Of a DNA stretch of 10,024 nt, positions 1 through 6,053 are shown piece by piece. The stretch's first letter is position 1; each line of letters begins with the position of its first letter. Source of the DNA: Hungateiclostridiaceae bacterium UBA3922. GTDB lineage: Bacteria; Bacillota; Clostridia; Acetivibrionales; DTU013. Under the pieces are notes generated by a model. That model saw only the letters and a program-made list of their open reading frames with translations. It was not told the DNA's origin and did not search any database. Made by a program: the position numbers and the translations under genes. The stretch lies in NCBI GenBank assembly GCA_002386045.1, contig DGEQ01000032.1:1-10024 (forward strand), read 5' to 3'.

Positions 1-638
1 AGCCGGTATCTGAGGCGGATGAGCCTTATGCCCTTGACAGTCAGTTGGATGCAGCCATGACACCGGATCCGGATACGGCTGCCGTTCCGGATGAAAGCCC
101 GGCATCCGCGGTTGAAGCGGACCAGGCACCGGAAACCCGGGACTTCCGGGATGCGGGGACACAGAAGCCCGCATATGCCGGGGACAATTACCTGGAACAG
201 ATATACCTGGACTATGTGGCACATGATGATGAAAATACAGGTCTGCCGGAAGAAGCCGGTGAAATGACCGGTGCAGCCGCGGAGAACATAGAAAAATCTG
301 TTGACAGTGCTGAAAATATTGATAAAATGGGTATAGAAAATAAAGTTTACAATAGCGAAATTATGACTTTAGAAGAGTGCATAGATGAGGCTTTCCGGCT
401 CAGGGAAGCCGGCGATCTCGAGGGAGCGATACTGTATTTCATGTACGCTCTCGACAAGAAGCCTCATAGAGAGCTTACCTTCTGGATAATACTTGACATA
501 TGCGTCATGTATAAATCACTTGGTCAGCAGGACCTGGCACTGGAAATACTCAACGGCTATTACGAGGCTTACGGCGACACAATGGACGGCCGTCTCAGGG
601 ATGAGATCGTCAGGAATCTGACTGATGCAGGGGTCTGA
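1..638 (+). CDS. C-terminal part of an acidic TPR-like protein (5' end outside window)
   Basis: The reading frame is open from the left edge (first full codon at 3) to a TGA at 636-638, giving about 211 visible residues. A TTG at 45 could be read as a start, but it has no ribosome binding site and the frame continues upstream, so this is the 3' part of a longer gene. The first 100 or so residues are acidic and rich in Ala, Pro, Asp and Glu, with no predicted fold, and look like a disordered linker. The last 85 residues form helices that fit two TPR-like repeats: one around EAGDLEGAILYFMYAL and one around YKSLGQQDLALEILNGYYEAYG, each with the small-residue and aromatic spacing of TPR motifs. 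TPR segments usually bind proteins; I infer a scaffold role but cannot name a partner. The next gene begins 43 bases downstream, so the two are probably co-transcribed. Confidence 0.75.
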   Translation, partial: PVSEADEPYALDSQLDAAMTPDPDTAAVPDESPASAVEADQAPETRDFRDAGTQKPAYAGDNYLEQIYLDYVAHDDENTGLPEEAGEMTGAAAENIEKSVDSAENIDKMGIENKVYNSEIMTLEECIDEAFRLREAGDLEGAILYFMYALDKKPHRELTFWIILDICVMYKSLGQQDLALEILNGYYEAYGDTMDGRLRDEIVRNLTDAGV

Positions 639-664
639 CAGGCAATATGGTCTGTTACAATATT

Positions 665-672
665 AAGGAGGG
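665..672 (+). promoter_or_regulatory. Ribosome binding site of the PRC-barrel gene
   Basis: AAGGAGGG lies 9 bases before the ATG at 682. It is a near-perfect match to the anti-Shine-Dalgarno sequence and fixes the start of the PRC-barrel protein. Confidence 0.85.
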
Positions 673-681
673 TATCTTTAA

Positions 682-1641
682 ATGAAGAAGACTCAAAAAA
701 TACTTGGATTGCCTATCATCAGCATATCCGACGGCATGGAGGTCGGAAAGGTCAAGAGCATAATAATAAACGCTGAGAAGGGAGCCATTGACTATATTGT
801 TGTCGACAGCGGGATACAGATATTCAGTGCCAGGGTGATAGCAACAGAAGATATACTGGGAATCGGCGAATACGCTTTGACAATAGAGAATGAAGATGTT
901 ATATCGGATATCAGCAAGATACCTTCTGCGATCCAGCTCCTGCAGAAAGACATCAGGGTAAAGGGAACAAAGGTACTCACCAAAAAGGGCAGGCTGATAG
1001 GCGAGATAGGCGACATATACGTGGATGAGAATGATGGATGCAAGATAACGGGCCTTGAATTCATAGCCGACATAACTCAGAAGCAGATACGCCTCATACC
1101 GAGAGACTCGGTGATAACATTCGGGAAAAACCTCACCGTAGTGACGGAGGACATCGAATCCAGGCTCCTCGACACACCCTCGCAGCTTGACAGCGACATC
1201 GGGACTATTGATCCCGAAAAAAAAAATATTTATGAATTAACGGAACAGCCGGTCACACAGAACGTGGACCCGGAATCGATAACCGACCTTTTTGGCGGGC
1301 CGGAGGCAGGTGATCCGGCAGACGCGCTTGCAGAGACAGCGGCCGTTACCGTTGACGCCGGGGATCTGACCGGAGGAGGATCCGGACCTGGAACTGCCGG
1401 AGATGCGGTCGTTTCGCCCGAACCCGCGGAACAGCCCGTCGAAGACAACAGGGACAACGCATCAGTCCTGTTCGAGCAGAGGCAGAGACAGTACCTTAAA
1501 GGAAGGTACGCAACAAAGACCATAACTGACAGCGAAGGAAACGTGATCATATACGAGGGGATGCAGATAGACGACGCTGTTATCGATGAAGCCAAGAGGA
1601 AGGGCAGGCTTGTGGAACTGGTGATGAACAACAGGGCATGA
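682..1641 (+). CDS. Protein with two PRC-barrel domains and a long disordered tail
   Basis: The product is 319 residues. Residues about 1-75 form one PRC-barrel (GLPIISISDGMEVGKVKSII, then IDYIVVDS) and residues about 90-165 a second (VLTKKGRLIGEIGDIYVDE, then GLEFIADI). PRC-barrels are small beta domains known from the photosynthetic reaction centre H subunit, RimM and bacterial YlmC/YmxH-type proteins; they usually mediate protein or RNA contacts. Residues about 185-260 are acidic and rich in Gly, Ala and Pro, with markedly GC-rich codons, and look disordered. The last 60 residues are again ordered: a helix (FEQRQRQYLKGRYATK), then a strand-turn-strand (TDSEGNVIIYEGMQI) and a helix (AVIDEAKRKGRLVEL). 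There is no signal peptide or membrane segment, so the protein is cytoplasmic. A run of ten A at 1217-1226 marks the boundary between barrels and tail. The exact function is unknown; the PRC assignment is firm. Confidence 0.85.
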   Translation: MKKTQKILGLPIISISDGMEVGKVKSIIINAEKGAIDYIVVDSGIQIFSARVIATEDILGIGEYALTIENEDVISDISKIPSAIQLLQKDIRVKGTKVLTKKGRLIGEIGDIYVDENDGCKITGLEFIADITQKQIRLIPRDSVITFGKNLTVVTEDIESRLLDTPSQLDSDIGTIDPEKKNIYELTEQPVTQNVDPESITDLFGGPEAGDPADALAETAAVTVDAGDLTGGGSGPGTAGDAVVSPEPAEQPVEDNRDNASVLFEQRQRQYLKGRYATKTITDSEGNVIIYEGMQIDDAVIDEAKRKGRLVELVMNNRA

Positions 1642-1649
1642 GTGGTGTG

Positions 1650-1684
1650 AAAAGTATAAAGTACTGAGTACTTTATACTTTTTT
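1650..1684 (+). terminator. Perfect 15-bp hairpin followed by T6 (AT-rich terminator or intercistronic hairpin)
   Basis: Arms 1650-1664 and 1668-1682 are exact inverted repeats (GTACTTTATACTTTT in the right arm) around a TGA loop; T residues run from 1679 to 1684. It begins 9 bases after the PRC-barrel stop codon. Only three of the 15 pairs are G-C, so the stem is weak for an intrinsic terminator despite its length. The VanW gene starts 37 bases later, too close for a separate promoter after the hairpin, so partial termination or transcript processing is as likely as full termination. Confidence 0.7.
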
Positions 1685-1721
1685 GATAGATAACAAAAGA
1701 AAAGACTGCGGAGTGTTTACT

Positions 1722-3044
1722 GTGAAGAAAGCCGGTAATAAACTGCTGATCTTTTTCCTAATACTGGTACAAAGCTTGCTGGCAATGGCGGTAGGGATTG
1801 CTGTTCTTTATAATGCCTCCGGCAGCGATGTCCCGGCCAATGTATATGCAGGAGACCTGGACATAGGGGGCAGGGGATACGAAGAGGCTGCCAGGGCCAT
1901 AGAAGCGGATTACGAGGCCAGGTTTGGGACCTGGAACATCCGGTTGATGGCAGATGACGATACGATCTACGAGATACCCTTCTCAAGTATAGACGCTGCA
2001 GTAGACGGCATGGCAACGCTGGAGCCGCTGATGTCCATCGATGGGATAGGGGGCATGACCCGCCTTATCAGGACCCATTTCGGGAATCACACCACCGTTC
2101 TGTCACCAGTTATAAAATTTAATGAAAGTAAGCTCAGGATGAAGCTTATAGATCTGTCTGAGAGCATCAACAGGGACCCGGTCGACGCCCGGATCTATTA
2201 CAGGGACGGGCTCATCGAAAAAGAACCGGATGATCCCGGCGTGTCTCTCAATGTCAACAACGCAGCGGATCTCATCCGCAGGCAGCTTGCCACAGACCCT
2301 TTCGCCGTGATAGATCTCAGGGCGGGGAAGGCACTCGACACTGTTTATGCGGATGTAACGATGAAGGATTTTGACGCGATACAGGTAGTACTTGGAGAAT
2401 ATTCGACGAGCATAAAAGATCCGGCGCTTGATGACAGCGTAGAGAGCGCAGTGGAAAGCATAAACGGTATCGTACTCGCTCCGGAAGGGGATGCTTCGGG
2501 CAGAAGCGAGTTCTCGTTCGTTGAAACGATAATCTCTGCCGACCCGGGTGCAGTCTTTGATGAAGGCTACTGCCAGGTGGCGTCGACCATGTATGCCTCA
2601 CTGCTCAGGGCAGGCATACCGGCAGAAAACATAACGAGACTGCCTCACAAACTGACAGTGGACTACATCGAACCCGGGCTGGATGCAATGGTTGCCGCCG
2701 ATGCATACGATCTCAGGTTCCGGAACCCGTTCAGCAATACAGTGGCAATTTACGCGGTGAAACGGGGGACCGTCGTGACAGTGGCGATCGCCGGAAGCCG
2801 CGATGACAGGCCTGACAGGAGCGTGATCAGTACACAGATCGTGAACAAGTCGTCTCCGCCTGTATACTACGTGGAAAACAGGGACCTGGCGCCGGGTGAG
2901 CAGGTGGTCCTGGATCCCGGAAAAGAAGGGATCACGGTCAGGGTCTACAGGAATGAAGAACTGATCAGCACGGATTCGTACGAAGCGGAATCTTCCATCG
3001 TGCAGATCGGTCCGCAGGCGGATCCCGGAAGCAAAAACAAGTGA
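1722..3044 (+). CDS. VanW/YoaR-family membrane-anchored cell-envelope protein
   Basis: I choose the GTG at 1722 (440 residues) because GGAG at 1710-1713 sits 8 bases before it; the in-frame TTG at 1683 lies in the T-run of the preceding hairpin and has no ribosome binding site. Residues about 5-28 form one hydrophobic segment (LLIFFLILVQSLLAMAVGIA) after a short basic start, so the rest should be outside the membrane. Residues about 35-110 resemble the domain that precedes VanW in YoaR-like proteins. The VanW domain spans about 221-355, opening with LGEYSTS and holding the hallmark segment DEGYCQVASTMYASLLRAGI, then LPHKLTVDYI and YDLRFRNPF. The last 60 residues (VYYVENRDLAPGEQVV, then GITVRVYRN) resemble a G5 domain, a wall-associated module. 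VanW proteins occur in some vancomycin-resistance clusters, but their biochemical role is not settled; nothing here suggests glycopeptide resistance, as no vanHAX genes are near. Confidence 0.85.
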   Translation: MKKAGNKLLIFFLILVQSLLAMAVGIAVLYNASGSDVPANVYAGDLDIGGRGYEEAARAIEADYEARFGTWNIRLMADDDTIYEIPFSSIDAAVDGMATLEPLMSIDGIGGMTRLIRTHFGNHTTVLSPVIKFNESKLRMKLIDLSESINRDPVDARIYYRDGLIEKEPDDPGVSLNVNNAADLIRRQLATDPFAVIDLRAGKALDTVYADVTMKDFDAIQVVLGEYSTSIKDPALDDSVESAVESINGIVLAPEGDASGRSEFSFVETIISADPGAVFDEGYCQVASTMYASLLRAGIPAENITRLPHKLTVDYIEPGLDAMVAADAYDLRFRNPFSNTVAIYAVKRGTVVTVAIAGSRDDRPDRSVISTQIVNKSSPPVYYVENRDLAPGEQVVLDPGKEGITVRVYRNEELISTDSYEAESSIVQIGPQADPGSKNK

Positions 3045-3107
3045 GCATTACGGAGTCCGTCCGACGGATCGGGGGAAACAACGGTAAATAAGCAATAAGC
3101 CCAGATA

Positions 3108-3143
3108 AAAAAGTGATGTGCGGAAAACACCACATCACTTTTT
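3108..3143. terminator. Bidirectional intrinsic terminator between converging genes
   Basis: Arms 3108-3120 and 3131-3143 (CACATCACTTTTT on the right) form a 13-bp perfect stem with a 10-base loop. The plus strand ends in five T and the minus strand in six T (complement of the A-run from 3107). It lies between the VanW gene (+, ends 3044) and mecA (-, ends 3195), so it can serve both. Confidence 0.88.
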
Positions 3144-3194
3144 ATACGGTTTTATCCGGATTCCGATACCGGTATCCTTGCGCCGGCCTGATAC

Positions 3195-3821
3195 TCAATA
3201 ATACTTTCTCAGAACTTCAAGCGCATTGCTTTCTATTATTTTCTCGCCGTGCTCGTTAAGGTAGCCTTCCATGAAGTTTATGTTCGGTACCTTGACGCCG
3301 TATTCCGAAAGGGTCAGTTCGAACAACTTTATGCTGTAAGAATGAAGGCCGCTCTTCGAGAGTATGAGATAATAGGAATCTTTGCACCTGTACAGAGTGC
3401 TTTCACCGCTGTAACGGGTCTCCAGCCTGCGTGCGAGTTCGCATATGTCATCAATGGACCTGAAGGCATATACCAGGAACGGAGAGGAAACCCTCCTGCT
3501 CCTCTTCTTTACCCGCAGATCGCTTCTTCTCATCCTGTTTTTTATATACTTGTGGATGGATTCGAACTCTCCCTCATCGTCGATCCTGGTGATATTTATG
3601 ACGAAGCCCTCGTCCGAATCCGGCACAGGCTCAATGATCAGCTGTGAATCGGCAAGGCTGAAACCAAGCTGTTCTTCCGCCTGTTCCATGAGGTCCCAGA
3701 AGAATTCCTGGGCTGCTGGTGAATTGTAGTTGAGCGCGTTCAGATCCACGTTCCTCTCTTCGAGGTCATTATATGTTATTGTCACCCTGATGATGTTATC
3801 TCCTATTCTTTCGATCTTCAT
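3195..3821 (-). CDS. mecA: MecA adaptor protein for the ClpC protease
   Basis: The product is 208 residues, close to the roughly 220 of Bacillus subtilis MecA. MecA-type adaptors bring substrates to the ClpC-ClpP protease and help assemble active ClpC hexamers; in Bacillus the best-known substrate is the competence factor ComK. Residues 1-85 match the N-terminal substrate-binding part (MKIERIGDNIIRVTITYNDL, then an EFFWDLMEQAEEQLGF helix and a VINITRI strand). Residues about 114-208 match the ClpC-binding part (FLVYAFRSIDDICELARRL, then SYYLILSKSG and EYG). The start is supported by GGAG six bases before the ATG at 3821. The linker at residues 91-110 is strongly basic, 11 of 20 being Lys or Arg, whereas the linker I recall from Bacillus is acidic. 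It is a single gene, with a likely promoter at 3884-3912 and a terminator at 3108-3143. No comK is in view. Confidence 0.93.
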   Translation of the reverse strand: MKIERIGDNIIRVTITYNDLEERNVDLNALNYNSPAAQEFFWDLMEQAEEQLGFSLADSQLIIEPVPDSDEGFVINITRIDDEGEFESIHKYIKNRMRRSDLRVKKRSRRVSSPFLVYAFRSIDDICELARRLETRYSGESTLYRCKDSYYLILSKSGLHSYSIKLFELTLSEYGVKVPNINFMEGYLNEHGEKIIESNALEVLRKYY

Positions 3822-3883
3822 GGCAACTCCGTTCTTGTTGGCATATTTTCCATAATGCCCTGATTATTTTATATCCTAATTCA

Positions 3884-3912
3884 ATTATACTTCTTTATCG
3901 ATGAAAAGAGAA
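3884..3912 (-). promoter_or_regulatory. Candidate sigma-A promoter of mecA
   Basis: On the minus strand a perfect -10 box TATAAT occupies 3889-3884. Seventeen bases upstream, 3912-3907 reads TTCTCT, only a three-of-six match to TTGACA. The expected transcript start would be about 55 bases before the mecA ATG. The -10 is convincing, the -35 is weak. The terminator of the potABCD operon lies upstream, so mecA needs a promoter here. Confidence 0.5.
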
Positions 3913-4063
3913 GTATATTATTCTTATCCTGCTTACCGACATGCACTGAATGGCCTGTATCAGGCATTTTCGGGATCCACTGTCGCCTGCACGGGACCCG
4001 GAAATAACTTCACGGGCTTGCAGTCGAGCCTGTGCGGCCTTTCGGCAGAACGGTCTTCCAGCA
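3913..4063. other. Intergenic spacer between the pot operon terminator and the mecA promoter
   Basis: No gene is supported here. A plus-strand open frame starting at 3901 runs through the terminator and into the antisense of potD; it has no ribosome binding site and no recognisable domain. The spacer holds a small hairpin (GCCTG-TAT-CAGGC near 3950-3966) and an imperfect inverted repeat with CGGG and CCCG ends near 3970-4000, neither followed by a clear T-run in the direction of a gene. Confidence 0.5.
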
Positions 4064-4098
4064 GAAAAAACAAGGCGGCGGGTGATATCCCGACCGCC
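4064..4098 (-). terminator. Intrinsic terminator of the xre-potABCD operon
   Basis: On the minus strand GGCGG-T-CGGG (4098-4089) pairs with CCCGCCGCC (4082-4074) around a six-base loop, giving a GC-rich 9-bp stem with one bulged T. It is followed by TTGTTTTTT (4073-4065). It lies about 24 bases after the potD stop codon and is a textbook rho-independent terminator. Confidence 0.92.
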
Positions 4099-4121
4099 TC
4101 GTCCGACTTCGGAAGAACCTG

Positions 4122-5192
4122 TCAGTTAGCCTTGATTTCAGTCCAGATGCGGTTGTATACCTTGTTTATTTCATCGCCCGGGTACTCGAATATCTCGCAG
4201 TTGGCCAGCTGTTCCTCTGTCGGGTATGCCGTTGAATTTGTTATCTTGTCCGGGTCAAGCATCTTCATCGTCTCGACGTTGGGTGTGGCATAGCCGATGT
4301 AATTCACGTTCCTGAGGGACATCTCGGGCTCACACAGGAAGTTTATGAACAACTCGGCTTCTTCCTGGTGTTTGCTCGTGTAAGGTATCACCATCGAATC
4401 GAACCAGTAGTTGGATCCTTCCTTCGGGATCGCATAGTCAAGGTTTTCATTTTCCTGCATGGCGATGAGCGCGTCCCCGGACCATACGACTGCCAGCGCA
4501 GCGCTTTCGGCGATCATCATGTCCTTTGCTTCGTCGACGAGGTACGCAAGCACGAGCGGTTTCTGCTCGATCAGCTTCTGCTTGGCTTCCTCGAGTTCAT
4601 CGATGTTCCTGGAATTCATGGAATAGCCGAGCATTTTGAGTGTTATGCCGATACTGTCCCTTTCGCTGTCGGACATGATGATCTGTTTTGCATATTTTTC
4701 ATCCCACAGTATCTTCCAGCTGTCAACGGGTTCCGTCACCATGGTCTTGTTGTACAGTATACCGACCGTGCCCCACAGGTAAGGAACGGAGTACTTGTTT
4801 TCCGGATCGAACGAAAGGTTCTTGAACTGGTCGCCTATATATTTATAATTGGGGATATTGTCCATGTTGATTTCTTTCAGCAGGCCTTCGTCCATCATCC
4901 TCTTTATCATGTAATCCGACGGTATGGCGATATCGTAATCGGAACCGCCGCTCTTGATCTTGACATACATGTCTTCATTGGTCGTATAGGTTTCGAGATT
5001 GACCCTGATATGCGGATACTTTGCCTCAAATTCTTCTATCACAGATTCTTCGATGTAGTCCCCCCAGTTGAAGAAGTTGAGGACCACTTTTCCTGTCTTT
5101 TCGCCGCTGCCAGAGCCAGGCGAACCGCAAGCTGAAAGTGTAACTGCTACTGTGATCAGCAGTACTGCAAAAGTTGTGATTCTTTTTTTCAT
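4122..5192 (-). CDS. potD: PotD-type spermidine/putrescine-binding lipoprotein
   Basis: This is the extracellular receptor of the polyamine ABC importer, about 356 residues from the ATG at 5192. That start is placed 7 bases after GGAGG (5204-5200); an in-frame ATG at 5198 is too close to the site to be preferred. A basic start, a hydrophobic stretch and the lipobox LSAC with Cys22 mark a lipoprotein anchored to the outer face of the membrane. Family motifs follow: NFFNWGDYIEE (Trp43, Tyr46), DIAIPSDYMIKRM (Ser92, Tyr94), a segment around MSDSERDSIGI, VVWSGDAL (Trp237), YWFDSM (Trp263, Asp265) and YIGYATPN (Tyr301). From memory, the Trp, Tyr and Asp positions correspond to polyamine-contacting residues of Escherichia coli PotD. 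One acidic position in the DSERD segment appears replaced by Ser176, which could affect the choice between spermidine and putrescine. It is the last gene of the operon, 69 bases after potC. Confidence 0.95.
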   Translation of the reverse strand: MKKRITTFAVLLITVAVTLSACGSPGSGSGEKTGKVVLNFFNWGDYIEESVIEEFEAKYPHIRVNLETYTTNEDMYVKIKSGGSDYDIAIPSDYMIKRMMDEGLLKEINMDNIPNYKYIGDQFKNLSFDPENKYSVPYLWGTVGILYNKTMVTEPVDSWKILWDEKYAKQIIMSDSERDSIGITLKMLGYSMNSRNIDELEEAKQKLIEQKPLVLAYLVDEAKDMMIAESAALAVVWSGDALIAMQENENLDYAIPKEGSNYWFDSMVIPYTSKHQEEAELFINFLCEPEMSLRNVNYIGYATPNVETMKMLDPDKITNSTAYPTEEQLANCEIFEYPGDEINKVYNRIWTEIKAN

Positions 5193-5199
5193 TTCCATT

Positions 5200-5207
5200 C
5201 CTCCTCC
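5200..5207 (-). promoter_or_regulatory. Ribosome binding site of potD
   Basis: GGAGGAGG on the minus strand at 5207-5200. The double GGAGG could serve either ATG 5198 (spacing 4) or ATG 5192 (spacing 7); the latter is closer to ideal and directly precedes MKKR, a typical lipoprotein start. Confidence 0.8.
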
Positions 5208-5223
5208 ACTGATGTAGTAGTTG

Positions 5224-5263
5224 AACACTCCGGCTTGTAGAAAGCTTACCTGCCCGCAGTGTT
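5224..5263 (-). other. Inverted repeat in the potC-potD gap
   Basis: AACACT and CGG on one side pair with CCG and AGTGTT on the other, nine pairs with one G-G mismatch around a 20-base loop. It overlaps the potC stop codon and ends 16 bases before the potD ribosome binding site. No T-run follows, so it is not a terminator. A role in transcript stability or processing, raising potD output above the membrane genes, is possible but only inferred. Confidence 0.4.
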
Positions 5264-6053
5264 ATATATTTATCAACGGGGCTTCGTTCCTGCCGTTCGT
5301 GGCAGACCGCTTGTTCACGATCAGCAGCAGGACCAGCACCACGATGAACATGAGTGTAGACAGGGCGTTGATCTTGGGACTGATGCCCAGCCTTGCCATT
5401 GAGTATATCGTGATCGACAGGGTTGACACCCCCGAGCCGGTGGTAAAGAAGCTTATTATAAAATCATCCAGCGACAGCGTGAAAGCCAGCAGGAACCCCG
5501 TCACGACGCCCGGCATTATCTCGGGAAGGATCACCCTGAAAAAGGCGTACAGGGGTTTTGCCCCGAGGTCCAGCGCTGCCTCGTACATGTGCTTGTTAAG
5601 CTGTTTCAGCTTAGGAAGCACCGAAAGCACCACGTACGGTATGTTGAACGTTATGTGGGCCAGGAGCAGTGTTGTGAAGCCCAGGTCCAGCCTGATGAAA
5701 ACGAACAGGATCATCAGCGAGATACCTGTCACTATGTCGGGGCTGACCACCGGGAGGTAGGTCAGGTTCATCACGAAGGACTTTAGCACCTTTTTCATGC
5801 TGTGTATCCCGACAGCCGCTGCCGTGCCGGTTACGGTCGCTACTATTGCCGACAGCAGTGCTATTATTATCGTATAGTAGAGCGACGACATGACCTGCCT
5901 GTCCTTGAAAAGCTGCCCGTACCACTTCATCGTGAAACCGCCCCAGTGGCCGCGTGACTTCGAATCGTTGAAGGAAAAGACGATCAGCGTCAGTACCGGC
6001 GCATACAGGAATACAAATATGATGATGAGGTATATCTTTTTTAGCACCTTCAA
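5262..6053 (-). CDS. potC: PotC-type polyamine ABC transporter permease
   Basis: The 263-residue product is the second permease of the PotABCD importer, pairing with PotB in the membrane to form the channel for spermidine or putrescine. About six hydrophobic segments are visible, starting with IYLIIIFVFLYAPVLTLIVF at 7-26 and ending with LMFIVVLVLLLIV at 234-246. The cytoplasmic EAA loop that docks on the ATPase is at 158-183 (EAALDLGAKPLYAFFRVILP). The motif FTLSLDDFIISFF at 191-203 is typical of PotC. The start is a TTG at 6053, overlapping the potB stop codon by 4 bases (TTGA); AGGAGGTG at 6068-6061 sits 7 bases ahead, and no ATG exists near the start, so translation is probably coupled to potB. 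A hairpin-like repeat follows before potD. Confidence 0.95.
   Translation of the reverse strand: MKVLKKIYLIIIFVFLYAPVLTLIVFSFNDSKSRGHWGGFTMKWYGQLFKDRQVMSSLYYTIIIALLSAIVATVTGTAAAVGIHSMKKVLKSFVMNLTYLPVVSPDIVTGISLMILFVFIRLDLGFTTLLLAHITFNIPYVVLSVLPKLKQLNKHMYEAALDLGAKPLYAFFRVILPEIMPGVVTGFLLAFTLSLDDFIISFFTTGSGVSTLSITIYSMARLGISPKINALSTLMFIVVLVLLLIVNKRSATNGRNEAPLINI

Noticed and set aside
635..661. CTGACA and TACAAT as a promoter for the PRC-barrel gene.
   Set aside because: The spacer is only 15 bases and the start would fall on the ribosome binding site; the gene is more likely co-transcribed with the one before it.
1683..1721. TTG at 1683 as start of the VanW protein.
   Set aside because: It sits in the T-run of the preceding hairpin with no ribosome binding site; the GTG at 1722 has a well-spaced GGAG.
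1683..3044. Vancomycin-resistance cluster because of the VanW domain.
   Set aside because: No vanH, ligase, dipeptidase or two-component genes are in the window, and VanW domains are common in Clostridia without resistance.
3165..3176. 12-bp palindrome GATACCGGTATC just after mecA.
   Set aside because: It is short, has no T-run, and lies next to a much better terminator; it may be chance.
3901..4293. Plus-strand open frame of 130 codons.
   Set aside because: It has no ribosome binding site, runs through the pot operon terminator and lies antisense to the 3' end of potD; the product has no recognisable motif.
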